A DNA stretch of 64,000 nucleotides from CAYFWF01 sp964346815 (GTDB lineage: Bacteria; Acidobacteriota; Aminicenantia; Aminicenantales; Aminicenantaceae), in contig CAYFWF010000050.1 of assembly GCA_964346815.1 (NCBI GenBank), positions 62,001 through 126,000 on the forward strand, written 5' to 3'. The position numbers were made by a program, and so were the translations under genes. Of the stretch, positions 26,473 to 34,653 are shown one piece after another. Each line of letters starts with the position of its first letter. Position 1 is the first letter of the stretch. The notes under the pieces are model-generated. The model did not search any database. It was not told the origin of the DNA and worked only from the letters and a program-made list of their open reading frames with translations.

Positions 26473-28185
26473 TTATTCCGGGGTGATCCAGAAAGGCATG
26501 ATCGCCCAGATACGCTCATTTTCCAAGAGTTTAAGCGCAGATAGAGTTTTTTCCAATGGAGGACTCAAATCCAGATTTGTTTGAATATATTTTCTTCCGA
26601 AGATCATGTCTAAAAATGAAATTTTTTTTGGCTGAACTACAAGCTGGACTTGTTCGGCATCAGGAATCCCCGCAAGTTCTTTCGCCAGGGCAAGAGCTCT
26701 CGAGAGACCTCCGAGTTCATCCACCAATCCCCGCTCCAGGGCCTGACTTCCGGTCCATACCCGGCCCTTAGCTATCCTATCCACTTCTTCTATGGTCATG
26801 TTCCGGCCCTCGGCTACTTTAGCCAGGAATTGATCGTAAAGCCATTCGATTTCAGTTTTTATGATTTGTCTTTCTTCGGGAGTCCATTCTCTAAAAGTCG
26901 AGAAAATATCTGCTTTATCGCCAAAGGTGAGTCTTTCTGATGTGACGCCAAGCTTCTCATAGAGATTGATGAGATTAGGTTTTCCAAAATACACTCCGAT
27001 AGACCCGGTCCACGTTTGAGGCTGAGCAACGATCTTGTGAGCCGACATGGCTACCCAGTACCCTCCTGAACCAGCCAGATCAGACATGGAAACGATGATC
27101 GGCTTTTCTTTTTTCGTTAAAGTCACTTCTCTCCATATGACATCCGAACCGACAGAGGAACCCCCAGGGCTGTCCACACGAAACACCACAGCTTCGATGG
27201 AATGATCGTTCCGTGCCTGCCTGATCCAGCGGGCCACGGTCGTGCTGCCCATCATCTGGTATGTCCCCTCTCCGGTGAGAATAGTTCCCGTTCCATAGAT
27301 GAGAGCAATTTTTTTCCCTCTGAAGAGCCCTAAAGAAGAAGGCTTTATATCCAAATACCGCTCGTGACTGATCTTTGATATTTTTCTTCCGTTTGTTTGG
27401 AGAATGTCTTGAAGTTCATCCTCATAGAGCAAATCATCGGCTAAACCCGCCTCTTTGGCTTTCGGCCCCTGGAAGAATCCATAGTCGAGGAGAGCCTTGA
27501 TCTCTTCCTCACTTTTGCCCCTTGCTTCAGCGACTTCATTTACATAGTGAGAATAAATCTCACCATAGAGTGATTCCATCATCTCCTTGTGAGCTGGTGT
27601 GAATCCTTTCTCGGTAAATTGGTTCATGGCTGTTTTGTATTTTTCGATCCTCTCCCATTCATATACTACGCCCAAGGAGTCCAAGCCTTTTTTAAAAAAT
27701 GGAATATGGCCACCCAGGCCGTTTAAGAACATCAGACCCGAGGGATGGAAAATGATTCGATCGCAGGCACTTGCCAAGTAATACTCTTTATCCGCATCGA
27801 TGGTCTCTTCTATGGTCGCATAGACTTTCTTTCCTGTTTTTCGAAAATCGAGAACAAGATCCCTGATCTCGTTGATCTTAGCCCATCCGCATTGTAGATA
27901 ACCCAACCTCAAGAGGATGGCTTGTATCCGGTTGTCCCTTTTGGCCTTTTGGAAGTTGAGCCAGATATCATACATCGAAAGAGGAGTTCTCATTCCAAAA
28001 AATGACATAAAGAAATCCGCGGCGGCTTTCTCATGCAACTCTCCTGATAATTTGATCTCCAGATAGGAATGAGCCTTGACTGCAGGGGGCCTTCCGAACT
28101 CCAAATAGAGGAAAGATGCAAAAGCCACGATTATCAGAAAAATGAAAATAAAAAATATAATCAAGACATAGGTTCCTCTTTTCAT
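26473..28185 (-). CDS. sppA: Signal peptide peptidase SppA, 67K type
   Basis: This inner-membrane serine protease degrades leftover signal peptides. The 570-residue length fits the long, duplicated type. It has one N-terminal membrane helix (residues 7-27), an N-terminal domain carrying the general-base Lys (ERIEKYKTAMNQF) and a C-terminal domain with VDSPGGSSVGSD and the nucleophile in SMSDLAGSGGYWVAMSA. The convergent uvrD-like gene ends 5 bp away. Confidence 0.93.
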   Translation of the reverse strand: MKRGTYVLIIFFIFIFLIIVAFASFLYLEFGRPPAVKAHSYLEIKLSGELHEKAAADFFMSFFGMRTPLSMYDIWLNFQKAKRDNRIQAILLRLGYLQCGWAKINEIRDLVLDFRKTGKKVYATIEETIDADKEYYLASACDRIIFHPSGLMFLNGLGGHIPFFKKGLDSLGVVYEWERIEKYKTAMNQFTEKGFTPAHKEMMESLYGEIYSHYVNEVAEARGKSEEEIKALLDYGFFQGPKAKEAGLADDLLYEDELQDILQTNGRKISKISHERYLDIKPSSLGLFRGKKIALIYGTGTILTGEGTYQMMGSTTVARWIRQARNDHSIEAVVFRVDSPGGSSVGSDVIWREVTLTKKEKPIIVSMSDLAGSGGYWVAMSAHKIVAQPQTWTGSIGVYFGKPNLINLYEKLGVTSERLTFGDKADIFSTFREWTPEERQIIKTEIEWLYDQFLAKVAEGRNMTIEEVDRIAKGRVWTGSQALERGLVDELGGLSRALALAKELAGIPDAEQVQLVVQPKKISFLDMIFGRKYIQTNLDLSPPLEKTLSALKLLENERIWAIMPFWITPE

Positions 28186-28285
28186 GAGTCCTCCTGTTCA
28201 GAATGACGTAAACTCAAATATATCAAAAACGGGGACATCATGGGAATAAAAACTTTTTTTCACTGACTACGTATCGATATATAAG

Positions 28286-28314
28286 TTGTCATTGATTTAT
28301 ATTTCCATTATTAT
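28286..28314 (+). promoter_or_regulatory. Sigma-70-type promoter of the natAB-like operon
   Basis: TTGTCA (28286-28291), a 17 bp spacer and TATTAT (28309-28314) lie in a very A+T-rich stretch about 70 bp before the ABC ATPase ATG at 28384. Confidence 0.6.
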
Positions 28315-28383
28315 TTTTGTGATTTTATATACGAAAAACCGAACAAAAGGATTTAAATTCATTTAGGTGAGAAAGGGAATTCC

Positions 28384-29304
28384 ATGAACGCTCTTGAAGT
28401 TGAGAACATTTCCAAAAGTTTTGGCGATTTTTACGCTGTCAAAAATCTATCCTTCAAAATCCCGGAGGGGACCATTTACAGCCTTCTGGGGCCCAATGGT
28501 GCGGGGAAAACCACAACCATCCGCATGGTGATGAACATCATTATTCCCGATGATGGCCAGATCAAGATACTCGACCGAAAAATGGATGAAAATATGAAGA
28601 AAAGGATCGGCTATCTCCCAGAAGAACGGGGGCTTTATCCCCGGATGAAGGTGGGAGAACTCCTTCTCTTCCTGGCCGAGCTGAAGGGACTCCAGGGACA
28701 GGATGTCCGGAGAAAAATCGATAATTGGCTGGAGAGATTCGACCTGACAGCCTGGAAATTTAAAAAAGCAGAGGAGCTTTCCCGAGGAATGCAGCAGAAA
28801 ATCCAGTTCATAGCCACAGTGATCCATCAGCCTGATTTGATCATACTGGATGAACCTTTCAGTGGATTGGATCCCGTGAACACCAAGCTGTTGAAGGATA
28901 TCATGCTCGATATGCAAAAAAAGGGAAACACCATTATCTTTTCCACACATCGCATGGAACAGGTCGAGATGATCTCAGATAACATCTGCTTGATCAACAA
29001 AGCGGAAAAAGTGTTGGAAGGAAACCTGAATTGGATCAAACAGCAATATGGGAAAAATACCATTGTATTGGATTATGAAGGAGATGTCTCTTTCATCGAT
29101 GGTATTCCAGAAGTGGAGAAGACCGATGACTATGGAAAATTCATGGAGATAAAGATGAAGGAACAATCCGATCCTCAGGATCTCCTGAAAAGGTTGGTCG
29201 ATAAAGTAAAAGTCAACAAGTTTGAAGTCCGGGAACCGACTCTGAATGCCATATTCATCGATAAGGTAGGAGAGAAGAATGCGCAAGATACTGTCAGTCA
29301 TTAA
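28384..29304 (+). CDS. ABC transporter ATP-binding protein (NatA-like)
   Basis: A single ATPase domain of the type that pairs with ABC-2 permeases, as in the Na+ exporter NatAB. Walker A GPNGAGKTTT (near residue 35), Q-loop GYLPEERGLYPRM, signature LSRGMQQK (usual LSGGQ), Walker B LIILDEPFSGLDP and H-loop FSTHRMEQ. The C-terminal 80 residues form the extra domain of this subfamily. It overlaps the permease by 26 nt. Substrate (Na+, peptide or drug) is unknown. Confidence 0.9.
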   Translation: MNALEVENISKSFGDFYAVKNLSFKIPEGTIYSLLGPNGAGKTTTIRMVMNIIIPDDGQIKILDRKMDENMKKRIGYLPEERGLYPRMKVGELLLFLAELKGLQGQDVRRKIDNWLERFDLTAWKFKKAEELSRGMQQKIQFIATVIHQPDLIILDEPFSGLDPVNTKLLKDIMLDMQKKGNTIIFSTHRMEQVEMISDNICLINKAEKVLEGNLNWIKQQYGKNTIVLDYEGDVSFIDGIPEVEKTDDYGKFMEIKMKEQSDPQDLLKRLVDKVKVNKFEVREPTLNAIFIDKVGEKNAQDTVSH

Positions 29305-30553
29305 GAGAGAATACATACAGATAATCCGGACAAAGGGGTTCATCATCGGAACCATCCTCGGTCCGGTTCTTATGGCAGCGTTCATCGTGGTTCCCATCTT
29401 GGTCCAGTTTGTTTCCGTCGACCAGCAGGAAGAAATTGGAGTGGTGGACCTCACCGGTGAGATCTTCCAGGAACTGGATAAAAAATTAGACCAGAAGCTC
29501 AAGGATGGAAGCCGCCGTTATCTCCTCGAGGAATATAAACCACGGACCGATGTGGAGGAGCAGCTTGAAGAGCTCAACAAGAAAGTCTTAGACAAGGAAT
29601 TGACCGCTTATATATTTATTCCAGAAGACATATCCGAAGGAGGGGAAGCCGAATATGTATCCGAACATGTATCTGACTTTGACAAACAGGGAAACATCAA
29701 CCGTGCACTGAGCAGCATAGTCATTGAGAAGAGACTGAGCAGGGTGGGGCTGGATCCGGATAAAATCGGGCAGTACATGAGACCTGTAAGTTTGACGACC
29801 AAAAAGGTGACCAAAAGAGGTGTGGAGAAAGATATGGGAGGGACATTTATCATCTCCTGGTTCCTGGTTTTCATTCTGTATATGACTGTCATCTTCTATG
29901 GCCAGATCATATTGAGAGGAGTGATCGAGGAGAAGAGCTCCAGGGTGGTAGAGATAGTGCTCTCCTCGCTGAGGCCTTTTCAGCTCATGGCCGGGAAAAT
30001 CTTGGGGATCGCTGCTGTGGGATTTACCCAGTATGCAATTTGGGGTCTGTTTGGAATAGCAGCGACCCGTTACAGCAAGAGCATCCTAACGAGGTTTTTC
30101 CCCGCAGCGAGCGCATTCGATATGCCTACTATCCCTTCTTATATTTTCATCTATTTCGTGGTCTTTTTCATTTTGGGCTACTTCCTCTATGGCACCATAT
30201 ATGCGGGCATCGGATCGATGGTCAACAATGAAAAAGAGGCCCAGCAGCTGGTCATGCCCGTAACTATGTTCTTAGTTGTGCCAATACTGCTCATGATGTT
30301 TGTGGTCAGAAGCCCGAACAGCTCGCTTTCCGTGACCCTATCGATGATACCTTTTTTTGCCCCGATTTTGATGCTGCTCCGGATCTGCGTGCTTCTTCCG
30401 CCTTTTAGTCAGATTGCAGCCTCCATCCTGCTCCTCATTCTGACGACGGTGTTGATGATCTGGATTTCAGCCAAGATATACAGAGTCGGAATCCTGATGT
30501 ACGGCAAACGGCCAAGTTTTGGGGAGATTATCAAGTGGATGAGGTACGGGTAG
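29279..30553 (+). CDS. ABC-2 type permease (NatB-like)
   Basis: The 424-residue membrane protein has one N-terminal helix (about residues 21-43), a large extracytoplasmic loop (about 45-200) and five or six C-terminal helices, the NatB/ABC-2_3 layout. The segment EEKSSRVVEIVLSSLRPFQLMAGKI is a conserved signature of this family. It is the membrane half of the transporter encoded with the preceding ATPase. Confidence 0.9.
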   Translation: MRKILSVIKREYIQIIRTKGFIIGTILGPVLMAAFIVVPILVQFVSVDQQEEIGVVDLTGEIFQELDKKLDQKLKDGSRRYLLEEYKPRTDVEEQLEELNKKVLDKELTAYIFIPEDISEGGEAEYVSEHVSDFDKQGNINRALSSIVIEKRLSRVGLDPDKIGQYMRPVSLTTKKVTKRGVEKDMGGTFIISWFLVFILYMTVIFYGQIILRGVIEEKSSRVVEIVLSSLRPFQLMAGKILGIAAVGFTQYAIWGLFGIAATRYSKSILTRFFPAASAFDMPTIPSYIFIYFVVFFILGYFLYGTIYAGIGSMVNNEKEAQQLVMPVTMFLVVPILLMMFVVRSPNSSLSVTLSMIPFFAPILMLLRICVLLPPFSQIAASILLLILTTVLMIWISAKIYRVGILMYGKRPSFGEIIKWMRYG

Positions 30554-30805
30554 TAGAGGCCTCCTTTCTTCTCACGAAATAATCCGCCTCTCTTTCATTT
30601 TATGTGGCTGAGCCGCACAAAATAGAACAAAATCATCCTCTGGTCTTTCCACACGGGCATGAACCTTTTCTAAAATTCCTCCGTAATACACTTTGAAGAT
30701 TTGGATGCACAGGTTAGAATGGTCACCAACGAAAAGAGATCCTGTCAGTGAGTCGGCTCGAGTGAGTGAGCCAAAATATATCGGACGGAAGCTAAAAAAA
30801 AGAGA

Positions 30806-31387
30806 ATGGAAGCAAGAGATCAATTCGATCCGTTAAATGTCAGCGAACTCGTCGAGAGAGTCAAGAATGATGACCGAGAGGCTTTCATGGCTGTAACTCG
30901 AATGTATCAAAGGAAGGTTTTTGTTCTTGCCTATTCCTATTTTCACAACAAGGAAGATGCTCTGGACATCGTGCAGGAAACCTTTCTCAGGTTTTACCAG
31001 AAAGCCCGGCTTTACAAGAAAGGGAAGAATTTTCAAAATTGGCTTCTTCAAATCGCTAAAAATATCTGCATCGATTACTACCGGAAATATCAAAGCAAAA
31101 ATAACCAATGGAGGAGAGAGGAGGCCATCGAAAATTTATCTGCACCCTCTTCCGATCACAACCAGAACCATTCTTCATCGGACCTTAAGGAGATTTTATC
31201 CCGGTGTCTTAAAAAGCTGAGTGAAAAACAGAGGATGGTTTTCCTGATGAAACACTACAACCAGCTCCAGTATAACGAGATCGCTCAAATCCTGAATATC
31301 GCATCTGGAACGGTCAAATCTCTTCATTTCAAAGCGGTTCGAAATTTAAGGACTCTCATGAGTCCTTACATGGGGAGAATAGGATGA
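30806..31387 (+). CDS. ECF-type (RpoE-like) RNA polymerase sigma factor
   Basis: The 193-residue protein contains only regions sigma2 (NKEDALDIVQETFLRFYQKA and NWLLQIAKNICIDYYRK, residues 50-95) and sigma4 (LSEKQRMVFLMKHYNQLQYNEIAQIL, residues 138-185), the ECF layout. It is followed with 4 nt overlap by a zinc-finger anti-sigma gene, so it is presumably held inactive until an envelope signal arrives. The 252 bp before it (30554-30805) hold no accepted gene and no clear promoter. Confidence 0.92.
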   Translation: MEARDQFDPLNVSELVERVKNDDREAFMAVTRMYQRKVFVLAYSYFHNKEDALDIVQETFLRFYQKARLYKKGKNFQNWLLQIAKNICIDYYRKYQSKNNQWRREEAIENLSAPSSDHNQNHSSSDLKEILSRCLKKLSEKQRMVFLMKHYNQLQYNEIAQILNIASGTVKSLHFKAVRNLRTLMSPYMGRIG

Positions 31388-32190
31388 AGAACTGCAAAAA
31401 AATGGGCAACAATATGGTGGCTTTCCTTTATGGAGAATTGGAGGAAAGCGAAAAAGAGCGTCTAAAGGCACATCTCGAATCGTGCAAAAAGTGCCGGATG
31501 GAACTCGAGCAATTGAGGAAGATCCATACAGCGGCTGATGCACTGAACCAAGATATCGAGGAGGCCGCAGAATCCATAGATTGGCAGAATCTGCCGGCAG
31601 AAATTGTCGACACCGTCCTTGAGAAGGAAATGTCCTCTGTTCGCAAACAGCAGCGAAGAGGATTCTGGCGGTTTCTCTTCCAGCCCAGATTCAGGCCTGC
31701 CTACGCCGGTGTTCTGCTGGGCGTACTGTTGGGATCGTTGATCACGTTTCTGATTATCAGAACTCAGTCCCCCTCGCTTTCAGAAAACGGGAGAATCATT
31801 GTTCCGCAGGGCTTCTACGACAAGATGGAGTTGGAAATGGCCAGGAGGGAGACCATCGATTATCTCGAAAAAAGCGAATATTTGCTCCTGGATTTTGTCC
31901 AGTCTTCCCCTGAAAAATTCGTAGGATTCTGGCAGAGTGAATTTGGGTCGCAGAAGACCATGGATTTGCTGTCGAAGAAAAAATACATCGATCCTCAATT
32001 AGACAAGTTCAAATTGGCCAAGGCTAAACTCATCTGTGATCAGATCGAACTCCTCTTCTTCGAGTTGATGCAGATAAGCGAACGGCTGTCTGAAGAAGAG
32101 CTGAAAAAGATCCAAACGCTCATCGAAGACAGAAAGCTCCTGTTGAAGATAAAACTGGTTAAAAAAGAGTTGGAAAAGAGTGAGGTATAA
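31384..32190 (+). CDS. Membrane-anchored zinc-finger anti-sigma factor
   Basis: The N-terminal domain has the zinc anti-sigma pattern HLESCKKC (His-x3-Cys-x2-Cys, residues 28-36) preceded by the Cys at residue 4. One membrane helix lies at about residues 103-122. The 145-residue C-terminal part is helical, with a Met/Glu-rich stretch recalling metal-sensing or zraP-like helical hairpins, but I do not assign it. By analogy it sequesters the upstream ECF sigma factor. The gene stop is 1 nt from the next start. Confidence 0.87.
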   Translation: MKNCKKMGNNMVAFLYGELEESEKERLKAHLESCKKCRMELEQLRKIHTAADALNQDIEEAAESIDWQNLPAEIVDTVLEKEMSSVRKQQRRGFWRFLFQPRFRPAYAGVLLGVLLGSLITFLIIRTQSPSLSENGRIIVPQGFYDKMELEMARRETIDYLEKSEYLLLDFVQSSPEKFVGFWQSEFGSQKTMDLLSKKKYIDPQLDKFKLAKAKLICDQIELLFFELMQISERLSEEELKKIQTLIEDRKLLLKIKLVKKELEKSEV

Positions 32191-32191
32191 A

Positions 32192-33040
32192 ATGAATAGA
32201 TATAAGAGGTTATCCAAACATATAGGAATTTTTTTGATTGCTTCGGTGTTCTTCCAAGCATATGCCGGGATTCAACGCGATGAAGAACTTTTCCGGGAAG
32301 CCAAAATCCTGATTTTTGATAAGGAATGGGAAAGCGCACAGGAGAAACTGGAGCAGCTTATCGAAGATTCTCCTGACAGCCCCCTGTATTCTCAGGCTCT
32401 TTTTTACCTGGGAAGGACACTCGAAAACCAAAAGGGAAAAGAGAAAGAGGCCATCGATGTTTTTGAAAAATACATTTTGCGGAGGGACAGTAACGAGATC
32501 CTGATTCAGGAGGCTGAGATCTCCATCATCAATCTTTCCTTTACTTTGTATGAAAAGGGAAGAAAATCCTACCTGAACGAAATAAAAACCAGACTTTTCC
32601 GGCCCGATCGAGTCATCCGCTACTACGCGGCAGTCAAACTGAGTTACTTAGAAAACAAGAAGGAAGCCAAAAAGGCCATTCCCGTTCTGGAAGAGATACT
32701 GGAAGAGGAAAAGGACGAAGAGCTCAGAGACAAAGCAAAAATCGCTCTTCTTCGTATCGATCCGGATGCCTTCAAGGACTTCGAGGAAGAGAGATACGAA
32801 AGAAAAATAATGATGTTGAAGATAAGGGCCACAGACAAGAGGACAAAAAAAATCACTTTCAATCTCAACATCCCCTGGGCTCTGGCTGATCTGGCGCTGG
32901 CAAATATTCCTGAGGAGGCCAAAAGACAACTTCGTCAGGAGGGATATGATTTGGATCGTATTCTCAGGGAGTTGATAGAGAGAGAAAGGATCATTGAAAT
33001 AGAGACAAAAGATTCGGTCTTAAAAATTTGGATTGAATAA
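32192..33040 (+). CDS. Exported protein with TPR/HEAT-like repeats and a C-terminal domain shared with the next gene
   Basis: ATG 32192 follows GAGGT and gives 282 residues with a signal peptide (cleavage near AYAG). Residues 30-95 look like a tetratricopeptide pair (FREAKILIFDKEWESAQEKLEQLIEDSP split over two helices, then LYSQALFYLGRTLE). Residues 140-200 are HEAT-like (VIRYYAAVKLSYLE; ELRDKAKIALLRID). The last 70 residues (NIPWALADLAL...YDLDRILRELIE...DSVLKIWIE) match the end of the next protein and of SHOCT/YvlB-type envelope-stress proteins. Probably a periplasmic effector of the sigma system. Confidence 0.72.
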   Translation: MNRYKRLSKHIGIFLIASVFFQAYAGIQRDEELFREAKILIFDKEWESAQEKLEQLIEDSPDSPLYSQALFYLGRTLENQKGKEKEAIDVFEKYILRRDSNEILIQEAEISIINLSFTLYEKGRKSYLNEIKTRLFRPDRVIRYYAAVKLSYLENKKEAKKAIPVLEEILEEEKDEELRDKAKIALLRIDPDAFKDFEEERYERKIMMLKIRATDKRTKKITFNLNIPWALADLALANIPEEAKRQLRQEGYDLDRILRELIERERIIEIETKDSVLKIWIE

Positions 33041-33056
33041 AATCAGGAGGTCTAGA

Positions 33057-33443
33057 ATGAAAAAAACAGCCCTTCTTGTTTTGGTCGTGGTCATCTCATG
33101 CTTTATCTTGGCCAATCTTCTCCTCAGCACAGAAGATTTCGATCTTCAAACCATCAAAAAGGCGGTCAAGAAAAATCCCCGGCATAATTCTGACAGAGAA
33201 GTTCGATGGTTTAAAATGATCTTCACAAGCAAGGACAACAGAAAAGAACAAATAAAAGTGACTGTGCCGCTTTCCCTGGTCGATCTCTTTTTTAACTGCA
33301 TAAAAGAGAAGGAAATGAAGATCGAATGCGATGATTATGACCTCGATCTCAGAAAGCTTTATAAAGAGCTCAGAGAGGCGGGTCCGATGTCGCTCATCGA
33401 GATCTCGAGTGAAGATGGTCTTTTGAAACTTTGGCTCGAATAG
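33057..33443 (+). CDS. Small exported protein with the same C-terminal domain
   Basis: A perfect AGGAGG (33045-33050) selects ATG 33057, giving 128 residues: an N-terminal signal or anchor helix (residues 3-24), a basic linker and a C-terminal domain with VPLSLVDLFF ... DYDLDLRKLYKELRE ... IEISSEDGLLKLWLE. This parallels the final domain of the preceding protein almost position by position, suggesting duplication. Last gene of the ECF operon. Function unknown. Confidence 0.72.
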   Translation: MKKTALLVLVVVISCFILANLLLSTEDFDLQTIKKAVKKNPRHNSDREVRWFKMIFTSKDNRKEQIKVTVPLSLVDLFFNCIKEKEMKIECDDYDLDLRKLYKELREAGPMSLIEISSEDGLLKLWLE

Positions 33444-33526
33444 AGCTCTGCCCAAAAATCACCCCTCAAATCCTCCCTAAAGGCGATTGCCATTTTAACT
33501 GTGAGGATTTATATTCTGGATAACTT

Positions 33527-33592
33527 AAGTGCTGGCTATGGGCATTTCTTAAATCCCTCCTTTTACTGATTCCCCCTTTGCGGCCAGCACTT
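33527..33592. repeat. 10-bp perfect inverted repeat downstream of the ECF operon
   Basis: AAGTGCTGGC (33527-33536) and GCCAGCACTT (33583-33592) enclose a 46-nt pyrimidine-rich loop. CCCTTTATTTT follows, but there is no immediate U tract. A second, weaker hairpin (TGGAATT at 33629 with AATTCCA at 33645) is followed by CTTTTATC. Either could end transcription of the converging genes. The 281 bp gap 33444-33724 contains nothing else I can identify. Confidence 0.55.
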
Positions 33593-33724
33593 TCCCTTTA
33601 TTTTCCACAACTCAGAAGAGGGAAAAGGTGGAATTTTTACAGGGAATTCCAACTTTTATCAAATGGCATGGGTGATGAAAGGAACTTGGAAGGAGGAAGG
33701 GGCTATCCAATCCGCAAATCTGGG

Positions 33725-34084
33725 TTAGATGGATGTTTCTTGTAGATTTTGCTTATTTTCTTTCCAACCTCGCAGATTGCGGCGTCCGTCCAGGTATCCC
33801 CAGAGCTTTGCGAAATAGTCTTCTCCGTTTGTTTGGTAGGGTTCGTAATACTCCACTCTCAGACCTTTGCTTTCGAACAGTTTTTTCCATTGATCCAGCT
33901 TTTCGGGAGTACGGACCGTTATTTCTGTGATGGCTTCCCCCTTCTGAATGGTCTCGCTGGAATGTTTTTCGGGCATCATGCGCTTTTTCAGGACTGCAAG
34001 GGATTGGCTCATTTCTTGGATCAAACGGTTGGTCTCTCTTATTTCCTGCAAGATCTCTTTCATGAGCTTTGATTCGTTTCGCAT
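33725..34084 (-). CDS. Small hypothetical protein with N-terminal coiled coil
   Basis: A 119-residue soluble protein. Residues 5-40 form a coiled coil (LMKEILQEIRETNRLIQEM), followed by a predicted alpha/beta segment (ITEITVRTPEKLDQWKKLF...LRVEYYEPYQTNGEDYFAKL) and a basic, Asn/Gln-rich end. ATG 34084 has only GAGAGAAAA before it. Codon use and composition look coding, but I recognise no family. It converges on the ECF operon. Confidence 0.55.
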   Translation of the reverse strand: MRNESKLMKEILQEIRETNRLIQEMSQSLAVLKKRMMPEKHSSETIQKGEAITEITVRTPEKLDQWKKLFESKGLRVEYYEPYQTNGEDYFAKLWGYLDGRRNLRGWKENKQNLQETSI

Positions 34085-34401
34085 TTTTCTCTCACTTCAA
34101 ATTTGAATATTTGTCATACGTATTAGTCGGACATCTCCCTGTTTTTTTGATTATCGCGCTTTTTAATTTCTTGTACGTAAGATCAGAAGGCGGAAATCTT
34201 ATCGGTTTTCCTCCAACGGTTCGAAAAGAGCATCTCCTTATCCAGATACTCTAACAGTCAGATAATCTGGTGCATCTACTCGCGAATTTTGCTCAGTGAC
34301 CATTGCTCTAGTCGAGGTTGTCGCTGCAACCATTTCCAGAAGCCGATAGAAAGCCTTCTAGTAACATGGAAACAGAGATGCTTCATTGGGCTGAAAATTT
34401 T
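34085..34401. other. Intergenic region upstream of the citryl-CoA-like operon
   Basis: About 320 bp without an accepted gene. One weak hairpin (CCAGAT at about 34240 with ATCTGG at about 34263) was seen. An 85-codon minus-strand frame (34276-34533) crosses the promoter and leader and is not credible. Nothing else is identifiable. Confidence 0.45.
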
Positions 34402-34430
34402 TTGAATAATCCGATGAATTGAGATATAAT
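34402..34430 (+). promoter_or_regulatory. Strong sigma-70-type promoter of the citryl-CoA-like operon
   Basis: TTGAAT (34402-34407), exactly 17 bp, then a perfect TATAAT (34425-34430). Predicted start near 34437, leaving a leader of about 215 nt before the TTG start codon at 34654. Confidence 0.75.
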
Positions 34431-34432
34431 AC

Positions 34433-34511
34433 ATGTGCCTTGCTGTGCTGGCTGGGCAAGGAGGATGCAGAGCACATCTCATCTCTTTCACCTGCTCCCC
34501 GTACAGCCAGC
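34433..34511 (+). promoter_or_regulatory. Potentially structured RNA leader
   Basis: CCTTGC (34438-34443) pairs with GCAAGG (34456-34461), enclosed by ATGTGC (34433-34438) with GCACAT (34472-34477). The hairpin loop contains GCTGGCTG (34447-34454), which is perfectly complementary to CAGCCAGC (34504-34511), allowing a pseudoknot or a switch between two folds. It matches no riboswitch I recognise. The outer stem depends on the exact transcription start. Confidence 0.4.
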
Positions 34512-34653
34512 TTCGGATAGCCACTCCATCCAAACTCCTTCTTCTTTTTATCCAGTTCTCTTATTCACAGTCGCTCTCATTGGAGAGGAGTTCCTTATTC
34601 GTTGACAAATCCCCTGATGCACTGAATAATATTAGATTCGAAAGGATACGCCA

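Noticed and set aside
30558..30605. AGAGGC...GCCTCT repeat after the ABC permease
   Set aside because: Six-bp stem with a 25-nt loop and only a partial T-rich tail; too weak for a terminator call.
30572..30823. Minus-strand 83-codon ORF before the ECF sigma gene
   Set aside because: Some stretches look protein-like, but its start lies inside the ECF gene, there is no ribosome-binding site and I recognise no family. A homology search would settle it.
34276..34533. Minus-strand 85-codon ORF upstream of the citrate operon
   Set aside because: It crosses a strong plus-strand promoter and leader, has no start signal and resembles no known protein; a decayed mobile-element fragment cannot be excluded.
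34431..34560. SRP RNA, 6S RNA, RNase P or known riboswitch in the leader
   Set aside because: None of the diagnostic cores (for example GGAAGGAAGCAGC of SRP RNA) is present.
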